Below, one piece after another: positions 17,444 to 27,710 of a stretch of 64,000 nucleotides of DNA. The position numbers were made by a program, and so were the translations under genes. Source of the DNA: Pelodictyon luteolum (lineage in GTDB: Bacteria; Bacteroidota; Chlorobiia; Chlorobiales; Chlorobiaceae); NCBI RefSeq assembly GCF_001622165.1, contig NZ_LVWG01000036.1, forward strand, positions 1-64,000. The letters are read 5' to 3'. The number at the start of each line of letters is the position of its first letter. The first letter of the stretch is position 1. A model generated the notes under the pieces. The model did no database searches. It was not told the origin of the DNA and saw only the letters and a list, made by a program, of their open reading frames with translations.

Positions 17444-18793
17444 TTACATGACCGGTTCGTCGGGGCTTTGCCCAGAACCTGCGATGAAAATGGTTCGGTC
17501 GTCAAGCTTGGCCTTCAGAAGGCTGACTTCCGCCAGGTAGTTCTGCATATCGGCTTTTGCGATGGTTCTTGACGAGGTGGTCTTGAGCGCTGTCATCGGG
17601 TTGATTGGCCTGCCCCTGTGGATGATGCGGAAGTCGAGATGCGCTCCTGTCGAGTTGCCGGTTGAGCCGACGTAGCCGATGATTTCACCCTGCTTGACTC
17701 TCTTTCCGTAGCGGGTGCCGACGGCATATCGGCTCAGGTGGAGGTACTGCGAATGGTCCCCTCCCGAATGCGCAATGGTTACCATGTTGCCGGCTCCGCC
17801 TTTGCGTCCTTTGAATATCACCCTCCCTGAGGCCGTGGCGCGCACCGGTGTGCCGGTGGGGGCTACGAGGTCGACGCCGCCGTGGAAGTGCCGGGTGCGG
17901 AAGATCGGGTGGGTCCTGTATCCGAATCGGCTCGAAACACGGCTGTAGCCGCAGGGCGCGGCAAAACGGGCAATGCGTTCGACCGAGTGCCCCCGTTCAT
18001 CGTAGTACCCGTTTTCGCCTTTATTGTTCGTATAGCTGTAGGCGCTGTACGTTGTGCCCTTGAGGTTGATTTCTACGGCCAGAATCCTGCCGCTGCTGAT
18101 AAAGTCGTCCTCAAGCCATTTTTCTTCGAAGAGCACCCTGTATGTGCTGCCGGGAGGGACGTCGCGGCGTAGGTCCACTCTGGAGGATAGCAGTTTTTTC
18201 ATGCCGGGCAGGAGACCTGAACGGCCAAGCCTGTTGAGTGATGCGGAGAGGCTTTTCTCAACGACGCCTTCGAGTGCTACAGTCCGGGTGCTGTACTCCT
18301 TCAATTCCTTTTCGACATGAAACGGATCGGTTTCGGCTGTCCGGCTTACATGGATGATGGTTGCACGGTCCTGAAAATACGAGAACCGGAGCAGTCTGCC
18401 TGCGCTGTCCTTTTCGGTTTCGTACGTTTTGCCGGGTCGGAGTGAGCGGGGTCTGAATTTGCCTTTGAGCCCCTCGCTGATGCTGTGTATTTCTACGGGG
18501 GTGACTCCCTCGGACTGCAGGATGGTGTAGATGGACTGACCGGAGCGGATCGTGTTCGTCGAGACGATCGTTTCGGCTTCCTGAGCTGTTTCGTCGATCT
18601 GCACCGTTTCGCTCTCGCCGGTGACACCGAGTTCATCAACATAGCTTCCGAAGCCGGGAAGGAGAGTGAGGGCGAAAAAGACTGTGACGAGTGTTCCAGC
18701 AAGGAACGGCAGCCAGAAAGCAGGGGTTGTGTTTTGTCTGAGGTGCGCCAGCTTGGCTGAAACGTTTCTTACTAACTCGTTGAGGAGGTGCAT
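17444..18793 (-). CDS. M23-family peptidase-like envelope protein (LytM domain)
   Basis: A 449-residue single-pass membrane protein: cytoplasmic start, one helix (about 25-48), an OapA/LysM-like segment (NTIRSGQSIYTILQSEGVT), a central beta-rich region and a C-terminal LytM domain from about residue 285. LytM motif one is intact (HFHGGVDLVAPTGTPV, Zn-type H-x3-D). Motif two normally reads HxH; here it is H385-L-D387, with the second zinc histidine replaced by aspartate. It may therefore be an active variant with an Asp ligand or an inactive regulator of the EnvC/NlpD kind. It is convergent with arfB, whose stop lies five bases away. Confidence 0.88.
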   Translation of the reverse strand: MHLLNELVRNVSAKLAHLRQNTTPAFWLPFLAGTLVTVFFALTLLPGFGSYVDELGVTGESETVQIDETAQEAETIVSTNTIRSGQSIYTILQSEGVTPVEIHSISEGLKGKFRPRSLRPGKTYETEKDSAGRLLRFSYFQDRATIIHVSRTAETDPFHVEKELKEYSTRTVALEGVVEKSLSASLNRLGRSGLLPGMKKLLSSRVDLRRDVPPGSTYRVLFEEKWLEDDFISSGRILAVEINLKGTTYSAYSYTNNKGENGYYDERGHSVERIARFAAPCGYSRVSSRFGYRTHPIFRTRHFHGGVDLVAPTGTPVRATASGRVIFKGRKGGAGNMVTIAHSGGDHSQYLHLSRYAVGTRYGKRVKQGEIIGYVGSTGNSTGAHLDFRIIHRGRPINPMTALKTTSSRTIAKADMQNYLAEVSLLKAKLDDRTIFIAGSGQSPDEPVM

Positions 18794-18926
18794 AGGCTCT
18801 CATTCGGTCACTCGACGCACCAGACGCCGAAAATTTCTGGGGACCTGACAATTTAGTATTTTCTTTCCACTCTTGGAACCCCTTGATCCGGTTTAATCAT
18901 GGGAAACCCTATCGGGAGAGATAAGG

Positions 18927-19658
18927 ATGTCCTCAAACGCTGATGGCCCGGAGCTTATTCCGGGGATATACCACTACTGTGACCGCTGGTGCCGACGCTG
19001 TCCCTTTACGGACCGATGTCTCCAGTTCCGCCTGGAGACTGAAAAGAGGAATACCGCTCATTCGCTCGAAAGGCTGGATGTGTTCGGTGTGCCGTTCTGG
19101 CACGAACTTGCCAGAGGCCTTGAGCAGGCAACGCGCTTGATTAAAGACGCTGCCGCCCGAGCAGGCGAAGGCGTTCCCGCAGGTGCTCTTTTCACTGAAG
19201 AGGAGCCGGTACCTGCCCCGAGTCGCCGGAGTGCGAGAGCACACCCTCTGGCGCATGCATCGCTCACGTATCTCGGTATGGTTGATGACTGGTTCCGTGG
19301 TGCCGATGCTGAAGGAAGGCAATTCGCACCTTCTGATGATGCTGTGCAGGTCATCAGGCACTACCAGTACCTGATCTATCCCAAGATTGTTCGCGCCATT
19401 GACGGTCGGATGCACGCTCTCTCTCCCGATGATCCAGCGGCTAAGCGGGATTCGCAAGGGTCGGCCAAAATCACCCTGCTGGCTATAGACCGTTCGCTCG
19501 CCGCCTGGAGTATCCTGTACGGCATCCATCCGGGCTCTGAGGATCGTACGATTGAAATCCTTCTGCACCTGGACCGCCTCCGTCGTTCCCTCGCGGTCGT
19601 TTTTCCCGATGCCCGTGACTTTCTGCGGCCGGGCTTTGATACTGAAGCTTTTTCCTAG
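18927..19658 (+). CDS. Uncharacterised protein with N-terminal four-cysteine motif
   Basis: A 243-residue soluble protein of unknown function. The N-terminus has a compact cysteine cluster, [17 protein letters not shown], that could bind a metal or Fe-S cluster. The rest is mostly helical and charged with no motif I recognise; residues about 150-240 contain [12 protein letters not shown] and a C-terminal [13 protein letters not shown]. No signal peptide or membrane segment. It is followed 11 bases later by a DUF4438-type gene, so the two are probably co-transcribed. GGAGAG precedes the ATG. Confidence 0.78.
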   Translation: MSSNADGPELIPGIYHYCDRWCRRCPFTDRCLQFRLETEKRNTAHSLERLDVFGVPFWHELARGLEQATRLIKDAAARAGEGVPAGALFTEEEPVPAPSRRSARAHPLAHASLTYLGMVDDWFRGADAEGRQFAPSDDAVQVIRHYQYLIYPKIVRAIDGRMHALSPDDPAAKRDSQGSAKITLLAIDRSLAAWSILYGIHPGSEDRTIEILLHLDRLRRSLAVVFPDARDFLRPGFDTEAFS

Positions 19659-19669
19659 AACCAATCCTG

Positions 19670-20593
19670 ATGAAACATCCCATGCTGAATACCAATGCAG
19701 ACCGCCTTGTAGAATTTCTTCTCCAGTGCAATCCCGGACAGCCGCGCACCCGCGGGAATTGGGAGGTAGACCATGAAGGGGTCCCCTTCATCCTTCCTTC
19801 TATCGGCGGCATCACCCTGAACATCCAGGCCGGGGACCCCGCCTTCGGATGGCAGGGGGACCACATTGAGCCTGGTGTGAGCTGCACGGCCGATACCTCA
19901 AAGCCCTTCGAGCATCCCAACGTGGGGCTGCAGATATACTCCTGCGCCGGCAACACGGCCACCATAATGACGGGAGATGCGAAGGGATCGGAAGGGCGCG
20001 TGCTTGGCCACCACGGCGGATCCGAGCATGTTATTGTCGATTTTCCCCGGAATGTGAAAGAACAGCTGCTCTACACCGACACCATCATCATCAGGGGGCG
20101 CGGTCAGGGACTCAAGCTTACAGACTATCCGGAGATAGCCGTTTTCAACCTCGACCCCGGGCTGCTCCAGAAGATGAAGATCAGGGAGGTCGGAGAGGGT
20201 GTCCTGGAAGTGCCGGTAACGACTATCGTACCTGCGGTCTGTATGGGGTCGGGTATCGGGTCCGCGCATGTGGCCAAGGGCGACTACGACATCATGACCA
20301 GCGACCCCGAAACCGTTGCGGAGTACGGGCTCGACCGCATCCGTCTCGGTGACTTCGTTGCCCTCATGGACCACGACAACCGCTACGGGCGCGCCTACCG
20401 GCGGGGCGCGGTCAGCATCGGCATCGTGGTGCACAGCGATTGCCGGGAAGCGGGCCACGGCCCCGGAGTCACAACCCTCATGACCTCTGCTTCGCCCGTC
20501 CTTCGTCCGGTGCTGGATCCTGAGGCCAACATCGCAGACAGGCTCGGCATCGGTACCATGCTGAAGCAGGAGAAAGCGAAGAAAAGGAAGTGA
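19670..20593 (+). CDS. DUF4438-type conserved protein
   Basis: A 307-residue protein that looks like the DUF4438 family, known mainly from anaerobic bacteria and archaea and without an assigned function. Conserved-looking segments are [46 protein letters not shown] and [18 protein letters not shown]. It is Gly-rich and beta-rich with no signal peptide; the HGG and HSD segments could be a metal or substrate site. Start ATG 19670 fits the gene spacing; ATG 19682 ([10 protein letters not shown]) is the alternative. The family name is from memory. Confidence 0.78.
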   Translation: MKHPMLNTNADRLVEFLLQCNPGQPRTRGNWEVDHEGVPFILPSIGGITLNIQAGDPAFGWQGDHIEPGVSCTADTSKPFEHPNVGLQIYSCAGNTATIMTGDAKGSEGRVLGHHGGSEHVIVDFPRNVKEQLLYTDTIIIRGRGQGLKLTDYPEIAVFNLDPGLLQKMKIREVGEGVLEVPVTTIVPAVCMGSGIGSAHVAKGDYDIMTSDPETVAEYGLDRIRLGDFVALMDHDNRYGRAYRRGAVSIGIVVHSDCREAGHGPGVTTLMTSASPVLRPVLDPEANIADRLGIGTMLKQEKAKKRK

Positions 20594-20696
20594 ACGGGGA
20601 GGCTCGGCTGAATTTTTTCTGCTTCCGTACGGTTGTGATAGTTCCCCCTTGTGCAGTTGTAACTCAACGTTATTAAATCACAAAGGAGACAGTGTC

Positions 20697-21116
20697 ATGG
20701 CCATGAAACTGTATGGAAGGGATCCGTTGAAGATGTTCGAAGACGTGTTCAGCGAGAAAGTATCGCCGTTCTTTTCCTCCATCATCACCCCGGCCTTCAA
20801 GGTCGACATCAGTGAAGACGACAACGCCATTTTCATTGAGGCCGACATGCCGGGCATGAAGAAAGAGGATGTCCATGTGTCGATGGAAGACGATGTCCTC
20901 TGCATCAATGCCGAGCGTGAGCAGAAGGAGGAGGAGAAGAAGAAGGGATTCCATCGCATCGAGCGTTCCTGGGGAAGCCTTTCGAGGAGCTTCACTCTTG
21001 GCGACAATGTGGACGAAAAAGCCATCGAAGCCCACTATGACAACGGTGTGTTGAAGATCAAGGTGCCGAAGAAAGAGCCGGAACCGCAACGGGGTGTGGA
21101 GATTCCTGTAAAGTGA
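20697..21116 (+). CDS. hsp20: Small heat-shock protein, HSP20/alpha-crystallin family
   Basis: An ATP-independent holdase of 139 residues. The alpha-crystallin domain spans about 35-135: FKVDISEDDNAIFIEADMPG, DVHVSMEDDVLCINAE, a charged linker (EEEKKKG), FHRIERSWGSLSRSFTLGD, and YDNGVLKIKVPKKEP with the conserved GVLxIxxPK element. Start ATG 20697 follows AAAGGAGA at 20682-20689, so the longer in-frame reading from 20649 is not needed. A bidirectional terminator lies downstream. Confidence 0.95.
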   Translation: MAMKLYGRDPLKMFEDVFSEKVSPFFSSIITPAFKVDISEDDNAIFIEADMPGMKKEDVHVSMEDDVLCINAEREQKEEEKKKGFHRIERSWGSLSRSFTLGDNVDEKAIEAHYDNGVLKIKVPKKEPEPQRGVEIPVK

Positions 21117-21138
21117 GCACCCCCGTTTGTCCTGAAAT

Positions 21139-21170
21139 GCAGAAAACCCTCCGTGTGGAGGGTTTTCTGC
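21139..21170. terminator. Shared bidirectional terminator between hsp20 and bchE
   Basis: GCAGAAAACCCTCC-gtgt-GGAGGGTTTTCTGC is a perfect 14-base stem with a four-base loop. The built-in AAAA/TTTT provides a U-tract on both strands, so it can end hsp20 (plus) and the bch transcript (minus). Confidence 0.9.
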
Positions 21171-21195
21171 TTGTATAGGTACGTCGCGCTCTTCT

Positions 21196-22836
21196 CTAGC
21201 AGTTGCGGATGGTGGTGTCCTGACGGTCCTTGATGGTCGTCTCGTCGAACTCATCCCACTCGTGCTCGTCATGCTCACGCTGGTATCCGGCTTCCTTGAG
21301 GCCGAAGCTCATGTCGGCGACCATTTCGGGGCGGAGTTCCTTAAGGTTCTTCACCTCTGCTTCGGTCAGGATCCTTGATTTATCGAAGCCGAGATCAATC
21401 TCAAGCTTGCGGTTCTTGGTCTTGACGCGGTCGATGTCGTAGAAGCGCTTGGTGATGGTTGTCTGGGCGAAGGCCTTCAGGCAGCCGAGCATGTACTTGC
21501 GCACATACGGGTCCTTGATCCAGGGGTAGCCGAAGAAGGTTTTGCGTGCGTAGAAACGCGCGTAGGATTTCAGCACGCCTTTTAGCACATCCTCACGCTC
21601 CATGTTGTCGGGCTTGATGATCGGCGATACGAAGTTGTACTTCGAGTAGTCGCGCACCTCGACCCTGTCGCCGAGCTCTTTGAAGAGATCGGAGAACGGC
21701 CATGGGGTGTAGATGGTCCAGTTGGCCATGTCGGGATCCCAGTCCTTGCATAGCTGGTAGGTCTCCTCGATGGTTTCCGGGGTCTCATGCTCAAGGCCCA
21801 TGACGAACTGCGCTTCTGCCACGATGCCGTTCTTCTGGAGCAGCTTGATGGCCAGCTTGTTCTCTTCGATGGTGGTTTCCTTGCGGAACCGGTTCAGGTT
21901 CATCTGGCTTGCTGCCTCGGTGCCGAGAGATACGTGCACGAGACCGGCCTTCCGGAAGAACGGGAGAAGATCAGCGTCACGCATGATGTCGGTCACGCGG
22001 GTGTTGATGCCCCAGGTTACGTTGAGCTTGCGGTCAATGAGTTCCTGGCAGAGAGAAACGAACTTCTGCTTGTTGATGGTCGGCTCCTCGTCAGCGAGGA
22101 TGAAGAACCCGACATTGTATTTCTTGACCAGCACTTCGATCTCGTCGACGAAATGCTTCGGGCTGCGTGCGCGGTACCTGCGCCAGAACTGCCACTGTGA
22201 GCAGAACGTGCAGGTAAAGGGACAGCCGCGTGCGAAGTTCGGTACCGCCAGACGGCAGTTGAGCGGGGTATAGATGTACTTGTCCCAGTCGTAGAGGCTC
22301 CAGTCGGGAGTAAGGGAATCGAGATCTTCGATGACCGGGTGCGCCGGAGTGGCGAACACCTTGCCATCGTCGTCGATGTAGGCGATGCCGGTGATCTCTC
22401 CGCGGGTTTCACGGTCGTTGCCGGCGGCAATCGCCTTGATGAGGTTGACGGCGATCTCTTCGCCCTCACCGCGGACGACGTAGTCTGTTTCAGGTGCCTC
22501 GGAGAGGACCTGAGGGTACATGAAGGTGGAGTGGATGCCACCCATGATGGTGCGGATGTTCTTGTCGACCTTCTTGGCGATCTTCATGATGTCCTGCGCC
22601 TTGAAGATGGACGGGGTAATGTTGGTGGCCATCACCACATCGGGCTTGTTGGCCCTGATGATTTCTTCAATCTGCTCATCGGGCAGGTCATCGGCCATGG
22701 CATCGACGAAACGGATCTGGTCGAATCCAGCCTGTTTCAGCGCACCTCCGATATAAGCCACCCAGCTGGGAGTCCAGTTGCCGGCGATTTCAGCTCCGCC
22801 GGAGTGATAATTTGGCTGAACCATCAGTATTTTCAT
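21196..22836 (-). CDS. bchE: Anaerobic Mg-protoporphyrin IX monomethyl ester oxidative cyclase
   Basis: Builds the isocyclic E ring of (bacterio)chlorophylls, with the 13(1)-oxo oxygen coming from water. It is a B12-binding radical SAM enzyme of 546 residues. The cobalamin-binding domain covers 1 to about 150 (MKILMVQPNYHSGG, MGGIHSTFMYPQVL). The radical SAM motif is in FARGCPFTCTFCSQWQFWRR (CxxxCxxC), followed by an EEPTINKQKF segment typical of BchE. It is the last gene of a minus-strand cluster after bchM, separated from it by 158 bases containing a palindrome and hairpins, so it may have its own control. A good ribosome site (GGAGGGTGG) precedes the ATG. Confidence 0.95.
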   Translation of the reverse strand: MKILMVQPNYHSGGAEIAGNWTPSWVAYIGGALKQAGFDQIRFVDAMADDLPDEQIEEIIRANKPDVVMATNITPSIFKAQDIMKIAKKVDKNIRTIMGGIHSTFMYPQVLSEAPETDYVVRGEGEEIAVNLIKAIAAGNDRETRGEITGIAYIDDDGKVFATPAHPVIEDLDSLTPDWSLYDWDKYIYTPLNCRLAVPNFARGCPFTCTFCSQWQFWRRYRARSPKHFVDEIEVLVKKYNVGFFILADEEPTINKQKFVSLCQELIDRKLNVTWGINTRVTDIMRDADLLPFFRKAGLVHVSLGTEAASQMNLNRFRKETTIEENKLAIKLLQKNGIVAEAQFVMGLEHETPETIEETYQLCKDWDPDMANWTIYTPWPFSDLFKELGDRVEVRDYSKYNFVSPIIKPDNMEREDVLKGVLKSYARFYARKTFFGYPWIKDPYVRKYMLGCLKAFAQTTITKRFYDIDRVKTKNRKLEIDLGFDKSRILTEAEVKNLKELRPEMVADMSFGLKEAGYQREHDEHEWDEFDETTIKDRQDTTIRNC

Positions 22837-22931
22837 CGGTATCCACCCTCCAGATATGTGTGTTTTACGAAATCGGTATTGCTGCAGTCCGCCGAATGAC
22901 TTTCGGCCAATAAAAATCTCTGAATGGATAA

Positions 22932-22951
22932 TTTACAATTTATTCTGTAAA
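22932..22951. promoter_or_regulatory. Palindrome TTTACA-N8-TGTAAA upstream of bchE
   Basis: A perfect six-base inverted repeat with an eight-base AT-rich spacer lies 96 bases before the bchE ATG. Its geometry resembles a dimeric repressor/activator operator. Directly beside it towards bchM the minus strand can fold CCGCACG / CGTGTGG, a possible RNA hairpin between the genes. Confidence 0.45.
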
Positions 22952-22994
22952 TCCCACACGCTTTTGTCCGTGCGGCTTTTGGAGCCGTAAGGCC

Positions 22995-23693
22995 TCAGTG
23001 TCGGGCGGTTTCCATCAGCATGGTATGGTAAAATCCGAAGCTGATTTTCTCCTTCCTTTTGATCTCCATGCCGGCCCCCTGCATTGCCTGCTGCATCTGT
23101 TCATCACGGATCATCTGGATGGTTGTGCGGCGTTCTTTCTTTGGAAAGTACCCGCCGAGCCAGTGCTGGAATGCAAGGATGTTGTTGTAGGGGGCGTAGG
23201 TGAAGATGACCGGTCCCTTTGTGAGCTTGGAGAGGTTGGCGAACGCCTGAATGAACCCTTCGCTCGGGTAGTGGATGAGGACGTCGAAGCAGACGACGGC
23301 GTCGTAGCTGCCGCTGACCGACTCGATGCTCTCCACCTGGAACTCCATATTGCCAGCTACGCCTGCCGCCGTGGCATCGGCTTTGGTCTTTTCAACCATC
23401 TGGGAGGCGATGTCGGCCGATGTGACCCGGTAGCCCGCCTTTGCAAGGCGTATGCTGAAGAGTCCTGTTCCGCACCCGGCATCGAGAATGTGCGCCCCTT
23501 TCGGGAGACCCAGCTGCTCTATCCACCCGAACGCCCTGTCCATCATCACTGCGTGCCCCTGGCGGACGGTGTTGCGGACGGTTGAGAGTTTGTCGCTGCC
23601 GTAGATCGACGCCCAGCGCTGGTAGCCCTGGCCGTTGAAGTAGGAGCGAAGCATGTTCTTGTGTTCTTCAGCATTGAAGGAGGTGCTGCTCAT
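22995..23693 (-). CDS. bchM: Mg-protoporphyrin IX O-methyltransferase
   Basis: Methylates the C13 propionate of Mg-protoporphyrin IX with SAM, giving the substrate of BchE. The 232-residue class I methyltransferase has motif [21 protein letters not shown] and the acidic end of strand two, VTSADIA. Its N-terminus contains the BchM-type [15 protein letters not shown]. It lies between the H subunit and bchE on the same strand, so three successive steps sit side by side. In other phototrophs BchM works in contact with BchH. Confidence 0.95.
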   Translation of the reverse strand: MSSTSFNAEEHKNMLRSYFNGQGYQRWASIYGSDKLSTVRNTVRQGHAVMMDRAFGWIEQLGLPKGAHILDAGCGTGLFSIRLAKAGYRVTSADIASQMVEKTKADATAAGVAGNMEFQVESIESVSGSYDAVVCFDVLIHYPSEGFIQAFANLSKLTKGPVIFTYAPYNNILAFQHWLGGYFPKKERRTTIQMIRDEQMQQAMQGAGMEIKRKEKISFGFYHTMLMETARH

Positions 23694-23739
23694 GATATGG
23701 GTGTTACGGGTTGAATGGTTGCTTTGTTAAGGTTTTTCA

Positions 23740-26700
23740 TTACGCCTTCTCTTCCTCGACGCCTTCGATGCGCGATTCCAGATCGGCATACAGGTTTCTG
23801 AGGGTTTCCAGTGTGCCTTCATCGGCCTGCCAGAACCCCCGTGAATTGGCTTCCAGGAGCCGGCCTGCCATTGCCATGGTTGCATGCGGGTTGAGCTCTT
23901 TCAGCCGTGCAGCCATTTCGGGATCCTGCAGGTAGGTCTCGCTGACCCTACTGTATGTCCAGTTCTCCACTGCCGAGGCCGTCGCGCTCCAGCCGTAGGT
24001 GTTGGAAAGGTGGGCTTCTATTTCCCGGACCCCTTCATACCCCTGGCTGAGCATGGCTTCGTACCACTTCGGGTTGAGCAGCTTGGTGCGTGCTTCAAGC
24101 GACACCATTTTCTCAAGGGAGGTTATCCGCTGCCGGCCACCCGTTCCGCTGCTGTCGCCGACCATGATGGCGGGTCTGGCACTTGTGAGGCGCTCCACCG
24201 TTTTCGACACTCCGCCAAGATACTCATAATAATGGTCAATATCCGAAATGCCGATTTCGGCGCTGTCGATATTCTGGTAGGCAAGGTTCACATGCTTCAG
24301 GGCTGAACGCAGCGCGTCCGGGCTTTCAGTCCACTCGCCACGGGGAGTCAGCGCGAACCCTTTTCTCGATGTGAACGCCTCGGCCAGTTCATCGTCCCCT
24401 TCCCATGAACTGCTTTCAACAAGGTGGTTTACATTGGCGCCGTAGCTGCCCGGTGCGTTCGAGTAAAGGCGGTTCGATGCCTCCAGGAAGCTGCACCCCC
24501 GCTCCTCGATCTCCTGCAGCACGTGTTTGCGGATGAAGTTCATCTCCAAAGGTTCGTCCGCCGCGGCGGCAAGACGTGCCGCGCGGTCGAGCAGGCGGAC
24601 CTGCACCGACAGAAGGTCCCTGAAGATGCCGCTGACGGTCATTACCGTGTCGATGCGCGGCCTGCCCAGTTCCTCGAGCCCGATGAGCTCCACGTCGCCG
24701 ATCTTGCCGAGTTCGTCGGTTTTTGTTCGTGCGCCTAAGAGTGTGAGCGCCTGGGCAACGCCCTCTCCTCCGCTCTTGAGGTTGTCGGTTCCCCAGAGCA
24801 CGAGCGCTATGGACTGCGGGTATGCCCCGTGTTCCAGGCGGTACTGCCGCAACAGTTCTTCAGCCGACTGCCGGCCTGCCCTGGCGGCCTGCATGGATGG
24901 CATGGCGTAGGGGTCGAGGCTGTGGATGTTGCGGCCGGTGGGCACCACCCCCGGGTCGCGGACGAGGTCGTTTCCCGGAGAGGGAAGGACGTAGCGCCCG
25001 TCGAGAGCCCGGAGCAGGGACTCCAGCTCGGTGTTGAGCGAAAGGTTCAGTATGATCTCCTGCAGGAAGCTCCAGAAGCCATGCAGTTCGCCGGCCTTGA
25101 GTCCGGCTTTTCCGCCAAGGTACCTATCGGCTTCAGCCGCCCTTACCGCCATGCTGCCCTCCAGAAGGTCCCGGACCGGGATGTTGCGTTCCCGGCCGGT
25201 CTCTCGGGTAATCCGGCCGGTGAAGCGCCGCACGGCCTCACGGCTGATGGCGTGGAGTTCCTGCCACTCCTGCTGTGCCTTGCTTTCGGTATTTTTTTGT
25301 TCCTCGAGTGCGTGGTAGTCCAGATGGAGCTTTCCTGCGATGATTTCGGGAAGCGACTTGCCCTCCAGCGACGCCTGCGGGTGCGAGGCGATGAGGGCCA
25401 GCTGGTCGGCAAGGCTGTCGGGAGATGGAGCCTCGCCCATGATATGCAGGCCGAGCGGGATCATGCGCTCTTCAATCAGATAGAGTTCGCTTGCAAGGCG
25501 TGTAATGTATGCTTCGTCCTCCACCCCCTCGTCTCCTGCTTCAATGTCGGCCAGACGGGCGAGTTCGCGGATTTCCATTGCAAGCTCGCCTGATGGGGCG
25601 GCGCGCCATGCGGCAACAAGGTCCCCGAGCTTGCGGAGCTCCCGATAGAGACCGGCCTGTTCCAGTGGCGGAGCCAGATAGCTCACAAGGGTGGCCATGC
25701 CGCGGCGTCGGGCGATGGCGCCTTCGCTCGGGTTGTTGACCGAATAGCAGTAGAAGTTCGGCAGAGCGCCGATCAGCCGTTTCGGCCAGCAGGACGCACT
25801 GAGCCCTACCTGTTTGCCTGGCATGAACTCCAGTGCCCCGTGCGTACCGAAGTGGACCACCGCATCGGCCTGGAACTGGTGCTCGAGCCAGGTGTAGAAG
25901 GCTGCGAATGCATGGTTCGGTGCGGCGTCTTTTGCCATGAGGAGGCGCATCGGGTCTCGTTCATAGCCGAAGCTCGGCTGCTGGCCGATGAAGATGTTGC
26001 CGAGCTGGCAGCCGAGGATGTGGAACTGCCTGCGGTCGTTGAGGATCTCGCCCGGCGCATCGCCCCAGAACGCTTCGATCTCTTCATATGCAGGAAACAG
26101 GCGCCGGTAGTCCTCTACCGGGAGGTGGGCACCGACATTGCCGTCTGTGCCGTAGATGAGGCGGTTGCCTTCCAGCAGGCGGTTCCTGAGTGCCTCAACG
26201 GATGGTGGGACGTCAACGCTGTACCCTTCTGCCTGCATTTTCAGCAGCAGGCGATGAAGGCTCTCAAAGACATTGAGAAAGGCTGCCGTGCCTGCGTTGC
26301 CGAGGTTCGGCGGGAAGTTGAAGAGAACGATTGCAACCTTCTTTTCTGCGTTCGTTGCCGCCTTGAGCCGGAGGAACCGCTCTATACGCCCGGTGATGAG
26401 CCGGATTTCTGGCTTGAGGGGCAGGCTGCGGTCGCTCGAGGCCCCGGTGCCGGCATAGACCTGCGGCTCGATGGTCCCGTCAAGTTCGGTAACGGAAACG
26501 CTGAGTGCGGTCTGGAGGGGCGTGAGCCCGAGACTGCCTTCCTTCCACTGCTCCACGGGCTGGAAAGAGAGCGGTATGAGGTTCAGGCAGGGGACGTCAA
26601 GCTGGCGGAGCATGTCGACGGCATCCTGGGCACGGTTCTCGGCCGGACCCCCGACAAGTGAAAACCCTGTTGCGTTTATAAGGAGTGCCGGACGGATGGC

Positions 26701-27585
26701 GCCCGGAATCTCGGGATGGAAGAACCGGCTGAGGGCGGGGCGGAAGTCGAGCCCTCCGGTGTATGCGAGGCAGGTTTTGATGCCCTTTTCTTCAAAGGAG
26801 CGGAGCAGGTACTCGATATGGTCCATGTTGCGGCTGAGCACGGTCGAGCGCATCGTGAGGATGGCCACCGGCCCTTTTACGAGTTCCGGGCGGTGCTTCT
26901 TCTGCCACTCGAGGAACTCGTGCGCACTCTGGAACTCTTCATTCGAGTCGGGATGGAAGAGCGCCGTATCGGGGTAGAAGAGGGGATCGGACTGCGGCAG
27001 CTTGCCTTTCCATCCTTCGGCGTAGCGGTCTATGAGGAGCGAAAGGAACCCTTCCATGTTCTCTCTCGATCCGTTCAGCCAGAACTGGTGCGCGGAAATG
27101 AAGGTGTGGATGTCGCGCGCTTTTCCGGGCAGATGCTTCAGGAGCCGGCTGGCGTTGCGCACAAGCGCAAGCTGGCGCTGGCTTTCGCCGCCGCTGTGTT
27201 TCGGCTTGAGCTTGTCTGTCCACTGCTTGAAAAATCCCGGAGGTCTCTCCTCTTCCTTTTTTGGCTTCCTGAGGGAAAAGCGGCCGAGACGCGTCTGGTT
27301 CACGAGCGCGGGGTTGCTCGTAATCATGCAGACCGGGCAGGAGAGCGGTTCTAGCAGCATTTCAAGCGGACGCACAATCTCTTCGCTGAAGAGCATGGAG
27401 CCGAACACGAAGTCAGCCCGGGGGAGTGCACCGCGGAGCTCTTCCCAGAGCTGGGGGCTGTTGTGGAGGCCGAGGCTGAACACCGATACCTCAAGGTCGG
27501 TCTTGAAGCGGCGGTTCAACTCGCCGGCCGCTGCCCTCAGCGTACCGGTGTTGGTGGCTTCCATAGTCAGAAATACGAAATGCAT
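23740..27585 (-). CDS. bchH: Magnesium chelatase H subunit (BchH)
   Basis: The porphyrin-binding, catalytic subunit of the ATP-dependent Mg chelatase, working with BchI and BchD (not in this window). At about 1281 residues it is of BchH/CobN length. Family signatures include [43 protein letters not shown] and [19 protein letters not shown] moved the start to ATG 27585 ([12 protein letters not shown]), dropping 15 non-conserved residues. Green sulfur bacteria carry three H paralogues (BchH, BchS, BchT); this copy is called BchH because it directly precedes bchM and bchE. Assignment among paralogues is inference. Confidence 0.9.
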   Translation of the reverse strand: MHFVFLTMEATNTGTLRAAAGELNRRFKTDLEVSVFSLGLHNSPQLWEELRGALPRADFVFGSMLFSEEIVRPLEMLLEPLSCPVCMITSNPALVNQTRLGRFSLRKPKKEEERPPGFFKQWTDKLKPKHSGGESQRQLALVRNASRLLKHLPGKARDIHTFISAHQFWLNGSRENMEGFLSLLIDRYAEGWKGKLPQSDPLFYPDTALFHPDSNEEFQSAHEFLEWQKKHRPELVKGPVAILTMRSTVLSRNMDHIEYLLRSFEEKGIKTCLAYTGGLDFRPALSRFFHPEIPGAIRPALLINATGFSLVGGPAENRAQDAVDMLRQLDVPCLNLIPLSFQPVEQWKEGSLGLTPLQTALSVSVTELDGTIEPQVYAGTGASSDRSLPLKPEIRLITGRIERFLRLKAATNAEKKVAIVLFNFPPNLGNAGTAAFLNVFESLHRLLLKMQAEGYSVDVPPSVEALRNRLLEGNRLIYGTDGNVGAHLPVEDYRRLFPAYEEIEAFWGDAPGEILNDRRQFHILGCQLGNIFIGQQPSFGYERDPMRLLMAKDAAPNHAFAAFYTWLEHQFQADAVVHFGTHGALEFMPGKQVGLSASCWPKRLIGALPNFYCYSVNNPSEGAIARRRGMATLVSYLAPPLEQAGLYRELRKLGDLVAAWRAAPSGELAMEIRELARLADIEAGDEGVEDEAYITRLASELYLIEERMIPLGLHIMGEAPSPDSLADQLALIASHPQASLEGKSLPEIIAGKLHLDYHALEEQKNTESKAQQEWQELHAISREAVRRFTGRITRETGRERNIPVRDLLEGSMAVRAAEADRYLGGKAGLKAGELHGFWSFLQEIILNLSLNTELESLLRALDGRYVLPSPGNDLVRDPGVVPTGRNIHSLDPYAMPSMQAARAGRQSAEELLRQYRLEHGAYPQSIALVLWGTDNLKSGGEGVAQALTLLGARTKTDELGKIGDVELIGLEELGRPRIDTVMTVSGIFRDLLSVQVRLLDRAARLAAAADEPLEMNFIRKHVLQEIEERGCSFLEASNRLYSNAPGSYGANVNHLVESSSWEGDDELAEAFTSRKGFALTPRGEWTESPDALRSALKHVNLAYQNIDSAEIGISDIDHYYEYLGGVSKTVERLTSARPAIMVGDSSGTGGRQRITSLEKMVSLEARTKLLNPKWYEAMLSQGYEGVREIEAHLSNTYGWSATASAVENWTYSRVSETYLQDPEMAARLKELNPHATMAMAGRLLEANSRGFWQADEGTLETLRNLYADLESRIEGVEEEKA

Positions 27586-27710
27586 AGATACTGCCGGTAA
27601 ATAAACATGATGGCCGCATGCGGGCCGCATTCATTTATGGTCTCGGAATGGTGTGCCTGTCTCCATTGCTGCGGGCGATGATGCCCTGTGGAGTGAGGCG
27701 CGGGAGGGGA

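Noticed and set aside
25840-26661. 273-codon plus-strand frame
   Set aside because: Antisense of bchH, which is well supported.
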